Source of the DNA: Hondaea fermentalgiana
Taxonomy: Eukaryota; Sar; Bigyra; Thraustochytrida; Thraustochytriidae
Direction of reading: 5' to 3'
Length of the DNA: 12,248 bases
Assembly (NCBI GenBank): GCA_014084085.1
Contig: NPFB01000092.1
Location: 81,544 to 93,791, forward strand
This document shows positions 5,834-12,248 of this stretch, one piece after another (the stretch's first letter is position 1; every line of letters begins with the position of its first letter). The notes beneath the pieces were generated by a model. That model ran no database searches. It saw only the letters and a list, made by a program, of their open reading frames with translations, and had not been told where the DNA came from. The position numbers were made by a program, and so were the translations under genes.

Positions 5834-8470
5834 ATGCAAGCTTCTTTAATGTGTGGCTTTGCCGTGGGCAAAGCACCTCGCGACCTCGATGTCTTCGCTT
5901 CCAGACCAGAGACAAGTGATGACACAGGCACACGCACAAGCTCACAGACCGCTTTAAAAGGATCCGAAACAACCATATACGTCGCTGTTTGTCAAGCGGG
6001 CGCTTGCCAGATCTGGCAGATAGCACGTTTTGCGCAGGAGCTTCTCGCAAGTATTCGTTTGCCCCAAAAGGCGAAAGCGCTCGCATGTCGATTTTCTTTC
6101 CAAGGAACGTCGCTTGCTCTTGTCTCGAGTCAAAAGGAAGTCAGTATTTGGGATTGGACATCGGAAACGTGTCGCCTTCGCTTGCACGGCCACCTCGATG
6201 ACATCACTGGCTGTGAATATTTCGGCCTTGAGCAAGGACGCGAGCTTCTCGCCTCCTTTGGGGCAGACGGCAAGGTTCTGCTATGGGATACAGACTCTGA
6301 CGATCCAACCGCGCTTGGCACGCTCCAACACTCTTGTACGGTCCATTGCGTTCACTTTGTACCATGTCAAGACAATTTCACAGTTCGAATTTTCGTCGGC
6401 CTCGTCGAAGGGAGCGTCTTTGTGTGGGACGTTCACATAAGCCCAAACGACCTGCTCGAGCCCGTCTTAGTGTCAACTTTGCGAGAGCCAGCTGGCTATC
6501 TGTACTCATTGTCGGCCACTCCAAGTGGCCATCGGCTTTGCGTCGGTGCTGGAAATGGTGCAGTCAGTGTGTGGAACGCCTTGCCTCTCAAGCTCGCTAG
6601 TGCTGCAAGACAGACGAGTCACGAATTCCGAATCGCTGGCACTTGCACCAAGCTTGCTCGTGCAGAAAGCAATGCCGGCACCTATGTAGGAATGCCTGAA
6701 GATTGCTTTCAAGTTGCTGATGGAGGTGCTTCAGGGCTCGATGAATGCCAGCGCGAATTTGAAGCAACTCTCCTCGAGTACCAATTCGAAGATCAAGACC
6801 AGGACCAAGGTGCCAATACGTCGACGCTTTCACTGGCGCGTGACCAGCTCACGTACAACAATCATCTCGAACCTGCAAGCCAAGCCTCCAGCGAAATCCC
6901 AACCACGGACCTTGAACGTCTACATGACATCATGCTTGGGAGTAGCTGTATCAAGTCCGCATTCGCCTCGGGATCGAAAGCGGGCCCAAACGAGACGGCG
7001 GTGTTGTTTACGAGCTCTGCAGAAGGGCGTGTGGGCGCATGGTGCGCAGACTCCGGCAGACGACTCTTTGAGGCCAAGCTTGCTGCGCCTTTACTCGCAA
7101 TGAAAGTCGTAGTGGCAGAAGCAAGTCGCTCAGGGCTTTCCAGATATTTCATTTTTGGAACATGCATGCACGAAGCAGTGGGCTTTGAGGTTCGCGGCCT
7201 GGATGAGCTCCAAGCTCTTGCTGATTTCGTGTCGAGCGCAGATGTAACGACTTGCGAAGCATACTGGGCACACGCACAGCGTCGCGCGGCTCTCGAGCGT
7301 GCCCTTGGGATTCTTGGACTTCAAGGTACCACGCAGGAAAGACAGAAATTGGCGACGCTCATGGACCAGCGCTCAAGGCTTGGAGAGGCCATGCAACACC
7401 ATACAAGACCGCAGCAACTTGTGCATGCAGCCTCGGCAGAACACTTTCTGCGGACCTTGATTGGCCGCATCGAGAAGCGCACGGGTCGAGAGCTGTATTC
7501 TAGGGTGCTGAGTGCGACGCGCGAAATCGACTTGAACACGGAGACACTCTGCAAATGCATTGTCTCGTGTCCTTTCGCTATCGAGGGGATTCTCGACGCA
7601 ATAGCCATGCCGGCCACAACCTTCCTACGGTCAACTTCGCTCGAAAAGGATCGATTTATGCAAGCAGTCAAGGGAACTTCGGGCGAGCCTCCTCGCGCTT
7701 TTCTTGAGAGGCTCGGACTCGTGATTCTTCCACTTGCGCAACGTAACGCGTGGGGCGGCGATGCGCGCGTTGGCATGTTCCTCAAGCCAGCGCCTTTCTT
7801 CTATGCTTGCACAGATGCCTCCGCAGCAGAAGCTGCGTCTACGGCGAACGCACTGGCGGCTGGAAATCCACTGATTGCGCCGCTTTACGCCTTGGGAGAG
7901 GCTAAAGAAGCGGAAGAGGTACGCAAATTACAAGAGGCGCACGAGCGCGAGATGCAGCGCGACGCAGAGATCCAGGACCAAATCTTGTCTCCTCCTCTGC
8001 TCGTGCGTCAGCTCGAGGTTCCTCACGTGCCTGAGAAAAGAGATCCCATCTCCCCTTGCTCAGGTCCGAGCAAGCGCAGCCCGTCACCTCATGGTGATCT
8101 CGCAGATCAGGCTTCTACCTCCTGCACGCCAACGTTGCCATATGCTTCAGACGCCAGCGAAATTGCTCTGCACAGCGCTGGACTCGCTGTCGACGTCAAC
8201 GCGGCCCTGAAATTGGACGCGTTGCCGACGAAGAGCTTGGCGGCGTACACCGAGGAGCTCTCGCTCGCAGGGAGCGAGACGAGCAAATTGCAGCGCCCCA
8301 AGGCAGACTGGTTCCGGCCGGGTGAGCTCGCGGCCATGCGCGCGCCGGGATGTCTGGCGCTCTCGCCGGCGCCGCCGAGCGCGAGGTCTCCCGCCGCGAG
8401 TCCCAAGAACTGTGGGCGTCGCAGGAGCCCTCGGGTGGCCAAGCTCGCGTCGCAGTCGCAGCAGACCTGA
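5834..8470 (+). CDS. WD40-repeat protein with unrecognised helical C-terminal region
   Basis: The 878-residue protein begins with WD40-like blades. The clearest endings are IWDW (105-108), LLWD (149-152), VFVWDV (195-200), VSVWNA (244-249) and VGAWCAD (400-406), with a weaker one near 58-63 (CQIWQI). A non-repeat, Asp/Gln-containing insertion of about 110 residues (256-366) separates the fifth and last visible blades. Residues 470-720 are mostly helical and charged, without a domain I can name. The tail (735-878) is Ser/Pro-rich and ends basic (GRRRSPRVAK), so it is probably disordered. WD40 propellers are protein-interaction platforms; partners cannot be read from the sequence. ATG 5834 is preceded by A at -3, and no other ATG lies between it and 5703. 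The gene diverges from the LRRIQ1-like gene and ends 105 bp before the J-protein ATG. Its last 85 codons become strikingly GC-rich. A WDR family name cannot be assigned safely. Confidence 0.85.
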   Translation: MQASLMCGFAVGKAPRDLDVFASRPETSDDTGTRTSSQTALKGSETTIYVAVCQAGACQIWQIARFAQELLASIRLPQKAKALACRFSFQGTSLALVSSQKEVSIWDWTSETCRLRLHGHLDDITGCEYFGLEQGRELLASFGADGKVLLWDTDSDDPTALGTLQHSCTVHCVHFVPCQDNFTVRIFVGLVEGSVFVWDVHISPNDLLEPVLVSTLREPAGYLYSLSATPSGHRLCVGAGNGAVSVWNALPLKLASAARQTSHEFRIAGTCTKLARAESNAGTYVGMPEDCFQVADGGASGLDECQREFEATLLEYQFEDQDQDQGANTSTLSLARDQLTYNNHLEPASQASSEIPTTDLERLHDIMLGSSCIKSAFASGSKAGPNETAVLFTSSAEGRVGAWCADSGRRLFEAKLAAPLLAMKVVVAEASRSGLSRYFIFGTCMHEAVGFEVRGLDELQALADFVSSADVTTCEAYWAHAQRRAALERALGILGLQGTTQERQKLATLMDQRSRLGEAMQHHTRPQQLVHAASAEHFLRTLIGRIEKRTGRELYSRVLSATREIDLNTETLCKCIVSCPFAIEGILDAIAMPATTFLRSTSLEKDRFMQAVKGTSGEPPRAFLERLGLVILPLAQRNAWGGDARVGMFLKPAPFFYACTDASAAEAASTANALAAGNPLIAPLYALGEAKEAEEVRKLQEAHEREMQRDAEIQDQILSPPLLVRQLEVPHVPEKRDPISPCSGPSKRSPSPHGDLADQASTSCTPTLPYASDASEIALHSAGLAVDVNAALKLDALPTKSLAAYTEELSLAGSETSKLQRPKADWFRPGELAAMRAPGCLALSPAPPSARSPAASPKNCGRRRSPRVAKLASQSQQT

Positions 8471-8575
8471 AGAGGCGGCGCCGCGCAGCTCCACGCGAGT
8501 CTTCGCTCGCTCGCTCCCTCGCTCGCTCGCTCGCCGCGGGCGGAGGCAGACGCGGACGGTGGCAGACCCGCGCCG
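8471..8575 (+). promoter_or_regulatory. Short GC-rich gap between the WD40 and J-protein genes
   Basis: Only 105 bp separate the WD40 stop from the J-protein ATG on the same strand. It contains no ATG and a CGCT repeat. It must hold the J-protein leader, so its promoter probably overlaps the GC-rich 3' coding end of the WD40 gene. Confidence 0.5.
8504..8535. repeat. (CGCT)n tetranucleotide repeat
   Basis: Seven CGCT-type units (one is CCCT) span 8504-8531, with a CGCC end to 8535. It lies 41-72 bp before the J-protein ATG. Confidence 0.9.
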
Positions 8576-8673
8576 ATGTGCTCCCGCGGACGGCCCGGGC
8601 ACGGCGTTGCTGTCGCTGTCTCGTTTGCAGTCGGGGGGCTGCGTCGCGGCCATGCCGCCCTTGCGACGGCGTT

Positions 8674-8713
<40 letters not shown>

Positions 8714-9247
8714 CGGCGAAGGCCGTTGAGCACGTCAGCGGGCGAAGAAGTCAAACCTGGAAAGTCGCGGTTTCGACCACCAAAGGCAACAGGCGCAGTG
8801 GTCTCCAAGGCCGACGCCAGGAGCGACGGTCACGGCGATTTGTGGACGGGCGAGTTCTGCTGCCTCTTTTACGGGTACAGGACGCGCTGCCAGGCATGCC
8901 CATTGCCAAAGGGCGTGCAAGATCTTTTTGAAGATGGCACGCTCAACGCAAGTAGATTTAGAGCCTTTGGCAAGCGAGATCAATGGCAGCAAAGAGGGGG
9001 GAATGATAGCCGTGGTCCCGCGGGTGCAATGCACGATCGCTCTCTCGCGCAGTACGAGATGAGCTTGGCAGCGCTCGGTTTGGGCGAGAAGCGGCCAAAA
9101 AAGCTCGGTGAAATCAAGTTTGCCTTTCGAGAAAAGGCCAAGGAATTACATCCGGATGTTGGTGGAGACAATGCTGCCTTTCGGGAACTCGTATCTGCTT
9201 ACGAGTTGGCAAAATCGCTCTTCGCATTATACCGGACAACCTCATAA
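8576..9247 (+). CDS. J-domain (DnaJ-like) co-chaperone, probably mitochondrial
   Basis: The 223-residue protein has its J-domain at the C-terminus (about 158-215), including the HPD motif at 192-194 followed by VGGD, as in typical J-domains. J-proteins stimulate ATP hydrolysis by Hsp70 partners through HPD (family knowledge). Residues 1-55 have no acidic residue, are rich in Ala, Thr and Arg, and end RRRPLSTSA, which resembles a matrix presequence with an arginine near the cleavage site; mitochondrial import is therefore inferred. Residues 34-46 alternate Thr and Ala because the DNA is a hexanucleotide repeat. A CC-x8-CxxC cluster (C95, C96, C105, C108) could bind metal. ATG 8576 is the first ATG after the WD40 stop, with G at -3. 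The Gly/Phe region and zinc fingers of type I/II DnaJ are absent, so it is a class C J-protein. It does not look like HscB. The exact client or Hsp70 is unknown. Confidence 0.85.
8680..8712 (+). repeat. (GACGGC)n repeat inside the J-protein presequence
   Basis: Five GACGGC units plus GAC, read in frame as alternating Ala and Thr codons (residues 34-46). Because the unit is six bases, gain or loss of units keeps the frame. Confidence 0.95.
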
Positions 9248-9537
9248 ATCTTCCAAGCAAGAGGAGAAACTAGTTGGAGCGTGTCACTCACTTCTTGTTC
9301 ATTAGAGGGCTCAGTCCTGAGGTGATCTGATGAGCGCTTCGTCAGAAAAAGCGCTTGTCGCACCGGCGTAAAAGGCTTCTCGAAAATCTTTGGTGTGCAA
9401 CTATTGTACAGTATGCCGCGCGCGCGAACGCAGGATACAAAAAGAGTTACTGTTTGTGAATTGCTATTTTTATAACATGAAAACACGAAAAGTTGAAATT
9501 AGCGTCGGCGCACTGCTTGATACTGCTACCTTCACTC
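9248..9537. other. Convergent intergenic region between the J-protein gene and CDC5
   Basis: This 290 bp stretch holds both 3' ends. It contains a hairpin at 9333-9355, a short CTCAG/CTGAG palindrome at 9310-9321 and an AT-rich segment (9440-9500) with TTTTTATAA, about 60-70 nt past the CDC5 stop on the minus strand. No RNA gene was recognised. Confidence 0.55.
9333..9355. other. Inverted repeat in the shared 3' region
   Basis: AGCGCTT (9333-9339) and AAGCGCT (9349-9355) form a perfect seven-pair stem with a nine-base, A-rich loop. It begins 86 bp after the J-protein stop. A role in 3' end formation or stability is only inferred. Confidence 0.4.
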
Positions 9538-11859
9538 CTACATGGTGTCCACAAAAGCTTGCTGCAGTTCCCGCTCTCGCGCCTCCATGACCATTGCACG
9601 TTGCTGCCAATCCTCGAGGCGATTGGGAATGGCGGCCAGTTCAATTTGCTGCATGTGGGCAAAGGTTGACTGATTCCGCAAACTCGTTTCCAGCGAAGCC
9701 TGCGCCTCTTTGAAAGCCGCAGCAGCGCGGGCGGCGCGTTGTTGAAGTCCCAGAGTCAGTTTCGTCGCACGATCGACGAGTTTCGCGCGCTGACGTTCCA
9801 TCTCTTGAATGCGCGCTTCGATTGCGTGAAAGGTAAACGCACGGGCCTCCTCTGACGAGCCCACGGTCCCCTCTTCAAGCGTGAAAGGGGTCTCAGCAAT
9901 GAGCTTTGTCTTATTTTTGCGACCCTTGGACACTCGCACTTCGGACGGCGCAACGCGCAACGAGGCGTGAGCAAGCTCTAATTGCTTGCCAAAGGCCTTC
10001 AGATCGGGGTTCTCGTACGCGTCTCCAAACAACTCGCGCGACTCGTTGCGCAAGAGCTCGAACGCAGCTTCGATGCCTGCCGGACGCTTCCGATCACGTC
10101 CGTGCGCATCATCATCTACAAGTTTGTGGATCTCTTCCGCCCACGACCCTGCTATCGTCTCGCGCAAGCTTGCTTCTTCAACGTGGCTTACGAGCGCGAG
10201 GTCGACAGCAGCGGCGGCGGCGGCAGTGTCTTGCGGGGGCGCAGTCGTAGGAATGGGCAACTCACGCTTTGCCACATCCGTACGGTTGAGCAGCCGATGC
10301 TTTTCATTTGCAATGCGACGCTCGCGCTCAACTTTCTCCAAATGCGCAGCATCCTCGCTTCGTTTGTTGGCAGCATCTTCCTCGCCGTCGCTTGCAGCGG
10401 CCTCGGAGGCAAACTGACCTTCGTAATGGTCATATTTGGGTTCTGGAAGACCCTTGAGGCCGGCACGGAGCTGCGCCGTGGCTGCCTTGCGTTGCGCCTT
10501 GGCCTCGCGGCGCGAGGGCAAGGCTTCTGTCGCCGGCTCGACCTCTTGATTGATGCGCAAATGGTCCCTGACGCCGAGTTCAGCCGCTGCAGCAGCCGCG
10601 GCCGTTGTTACGGATGGCGCAAGTCGGACGCTCGGTGCAATCGCAGAACCAGCAAATCCAGTACCCTTGTCAATGGGAAGCGCTTTGCCGCCCTCGAGAG
10701 GCGTCTGCGCGTTGGATCGCTTCACGTGATTGCGCGCCTCTTCCATAACGAGGTCAGGCGCGACCGGCGTACGCATGGCGTCCCTACGCGCAGCAGATTC
10801 TTGCGCAGCATACGTGCCATCCAGCAGATCGGCACCAGTACCGGACGCCCGTACGCCTCGGGGACGCTTGCGACCGAGCTTGGCGATGATATCAATGTCT
10901 TGGTCTGAGACCTGGGGCGCGGGGAGGACCAAGGGAATCCGCTTTGCACGGACGGAGTTTCCAAGGTCTCCGTTTCGCTCGTCGACGAGCTTGAGTGCTT
11001 GCTCGAGATTGTCCTTGGCGAGTTTGTCAAACTTTTCGCGCTCGCGCTTGACCGCGGCGTCTGTTGCCTTGCGGCGCTTGTTCGGGTCGTCATTGGCGGC
11101 CTCGAGAAGCCTTTTTCGGCTCACGGCCGTATTCGCGCGTCGAACTCCCTCTTCTTGCTCCTCCGTTGTATCGTAGAAGCCTATGGGTACGCGTCTCTCG
11201 AACGGGATTTCCGCAGCGTAGTCGATCTCACCCTTTTCGCGGCGGTCGAGCAGCGCGCGGTGCGAAGACATGCCGGCAGCCTTGAGTTCGCGATATTTTT
11301 GAAGCTTGGCCATGCGTCGAGCGTTCTCCAAGAGCTTTTCGCGAGCCTTTCGCTTGGCCTTTTTGCCGTTTACATTTGCGAGGCGTGCCTTGGCTTCGCT
11401 GAGCATTTCTTTTTCGTCGTCGTCCATGTCGATAGGATCGGGGCGCGCGGGTTTATCTTCAGGGTTGGTGTCAAGACGGTCGAGTCGGGCGTTGCGGGCT
11501 CTGTCGGCCTCGCCTTCTTGTCCCTGATCCTCCCCTGCACCAGCCATGTCGAGTAGCTGGCCATAACGCTCGAGGCATTGCCCGGGCGTGCGGCCCACCA
11601 TGGGAGCAATCGTCCGCCATTGCGTGGGCATAAGTTTCGTGAGATGAAGAAGTTTTTCGTCTTCCTCGCGAGTCCACTCAGTCTTCTTAATCATCGGATC
11701 AAGCCACTCGTTCCAGCGCCGCTTGCATTGTTTGGCGGTCTTGCGCGGGAGCAGGGATGCCACGCGCGGCCACTGGTTTTTGCCATATTTCATGATGGCT
11801 GCTTTGAGGATCTCATCCTCCGAGTTCTTCCACACGCCACCTTTGACGAGGACCCGCAT
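9538..11859 (-). CDS. CDC5: CDC5/Cef1 Myb-like splicing factor (NineTeen complex)
   Basis: The 773-residue protein is close to the usual length (about 800 in animals). CDC5 is a core subunit of the Prp19/NineTeen complex, needed for spliceosome activation in the nucleus (family knowledge). Two Myb repeats fill residues 5-104: W10, W30, W49 in the first, and W62, W81 with tyrosine (Y99) as third core residue in the second, as in other CDC5 proteins. Family-specific blocks are KYGKNQW (24-30), LMPTQWRTIAP (76-86), AEIPFERR plus GFYDT (216-231), LVLPAPQVSD (310-319) and NAQTPLEGG (383-391). The C-terminal coiled coil (675-768) includes IPNRLEDW, the conserved Prp19-complex contact region. Two alanine runs (420-426, 546-551) lie in linkers. 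ATG 11859 starts within two or three residues of the family's usual start, and over 300 nt upstream contain no ATG. The stop is TAG. The protein itself shows no intron interruption. Confidence 0.97.
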   Translation of the reverse strand: MRVLVKGGVWKNSEDEILKAAIMKYGKNQWPRVASLLPRKTAKQCKRRWNEWLDPMIKKTEWTREEDEKLLHLTKLMPTQWRTIAPMVGRTPGQCLERYGQLLDMAGAGEDQGQEGEADRARNARLDRLDTNPEDKPARPDPIDMDDDEKEMLSEAKARLANVNGKKAKRKAREKLLENARRMAKLQKYRELKAAGMSSHRALLDRREKGEIDYAAEIPFERRVPIGFYDTTEEQEEGVRRANTAVSRKRLLEAANDDPNKRRKATDAAVKREREKFDKLAKDNLEQALKLVDERNGDLGNSVRAKRIPLVLPAPQVSDQDIDIIAKLGRKRPRGVRASGTGADLLDGTYAAQESAARRDAMRTPVAPDLVMEEARNHVKRSNAQTPLEGGKALPIDKGTGFAGSAIAPSVRLAPSVTTAAAAAAAELGVRDHLRINQEVEPATEALPSRREAKAQRKAATAQLRAGLKGLPEPKYDHYEGQFASEAAASDGEEDAANKRSEDAAHLEKVERERRIANEKHRLLNRTDVAKRELPIPTTAPPQDTAAAAAAVDLALVSHVEEASLRETIAGSWAEEIHKLVDDDAHGRDRKRPAGIEAAFELLRNESRELFGDAYENPDLKAFGKQLELAHASLRVAPSEVRVSKGRKNKTKLIAETPFTLEEGTVGSSEEARAFTFHAIEARIQEMERQRAKLVDRATKLTLGLQQRAARAAAAFKEAQASLETSLRNQSTFAHMQQIELAAIPNRLEDWQQRAMVMEARERELQQAFVDTM

Positions 11860-12162
11860 GGTGACGACCTATTGTTGTCGGTTCTCGTTGTTCTTGCCTC
11901 CTGGCTTCTTCGCCGTCGCTTCTGTCTCAGGACGGTGGCGAGTGCGACTGGCCGGCGGCAAGTTGGTGCTCAGCAATGTCTCCTCGCTCGTCGCAGCCAA
12001 GACGCCGGGCCGCAAGCGCGAGGCGAGTTCGCGGAGAGCGGATGGGCCTCTCTAGAGCTGCTCGCGCTGACGAGGCGCCGTCTCTCGCCGCCTCTGCCTT
12101 TGCGCCCGCGCCGCCCACACGCCGGCGCCGCGACCCCTTTCGCTTCTGGTTTTGCCTTCTCT

Positions 12163-12186
12163 GCTTGCTTGCATGCTTGCTTGCTT
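12163..12186. repeat. (GCTT)n tetranucleotide repeat
   Basis: Six GCTT-type units, one altered to GCAT, about 305-327 bp upstream of the CDC5 start. Confidence 0.85.
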
Positions 12187-12195
12187 ATTTGGCAT

Positions 12196-12248
12196 AAAAG
12201 AAAAGAAAAGAAAAGAAAAGAAAAGAAAAGAAAAGAAAAGAAAAGAAA
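12196..12248. repeat. (AAAAG)n pentanucleotide microsatellite, cut by the window edge
   Basis: Ten perfect AAAAG units (12196-12245) and the start of another reach the last base, so the true length is unknown. Confidence 0.95.

Larger units (their letters stand above)
11860..12248 (-). promoter_or_regulatory. Upstream region and leader of CDC5
   Basis: No convincing gene is present. The 312 nt before the CDC5 ATG contain no ATG on the sense strand. The central part (about 11940-12145) is GC-rich. Farther upstream are a GCTT repeat and an AAAAG repeat that runs off the window; on the CDC5 sense strand the latter is a long CTTTT pyrimidine tract. Confidence 0.55.

Noticed and set aside
8107..8808. 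A 233-codon minus-strand frame across the WD40 end and the J-protein start
   Set aside because: It is Ala/Arg/Val-rich, includes the microsatellite, and overlaps two supported genes; it is best explained by the GC island.
8576..9247. HscB/Jac1 identity for the J-protein
   Set aside because: In HscB the J-domain is followed by a long C-terminal domain; here the protein ends right after the J-domain, and the HPD context (VGGD) is that of ordinary J-domains.
9327..9348. Hammerhead-like core: CTGATGAG followed by GAAA
   Set aside because: The bases between the two motifs do not form the required stem II, with A rather than C before GAAA, and no matching stem I/III was found.
9982..10908. A 308-codon open frame antisense to CDC5
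   Set aside because: CDC5 is certain on the other strand; the antisense product has no recognisable domain and reflects biased codons.

Overview
The window is eukaryotic nuclear DNA. It carries five protein genes, each one uninterrupted reading frame: casein kinase 1, an LRRIQ1-like protein, a WD40-repeat protein, a mitochondrial-type J-protein and the splicing factor CDC5. CK1 and CDC5 are eukaryote-only families, no ribosome-binding sites or operon structure are visible, and GC content is high in promoter-like regions. Compact spacing (about 105 to 490 bp between genes), apparent lack of introns over about 3,330 codons, and a gene of a family often linked to cilia fit a flagellate-forming, intron-poor protist. 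A labyrinthulomycete (thraustochytrid-like) stramenopile is my best guess, but this is inference and other intron-poor protists are possible.

Layout: 1-592 is a GC-rich, ATG-free upstream region with several short tandem repeats, leading into CK1 (+, 593-1714). CK1 converges on the LRRIQ1-like gene (-, 2089-5340) across 374 bp of non-coding DNA. The LRRIQ1-like gene is divergent from the WD40 gene (+, 5834-8470) across a 493 bp shared promoter region that holds two hairpins, a TATA-like element, a TGGC repeat and a tiny uORF. The J-protein gene (+, 8576-9247) follows the WD40 stop after only 105 bp. It converges on CDC5 (-, 9538-11859), whose upstream region runs to the right edge and ends in an AAAAG repeat cut by the window.

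The genes do not form one pathway. CK1, CDC5 and the J-protein are housekeeping functions (signalling, spliceosome, organelle protein folding). The LRRIQ1-like and WD40 genes are less conserved, use a looser codon set and share a divergent promoter region, so co-expression is possible. I did not find a defence system, mobile element, CRISPR array or other obviously new system. The most interesting signals are a 21/25-residue 'MxxED' repeat and a 60-bp coding minisatellite in the LRRIQ1-like gene, a perfect hairpin touching its start codon, a presequence made from a hexanucleotide repeat in the J-protein, an unusual threonine gatekeeper in CK1, and tetranucleotide repeats in the upstream region of every gene.
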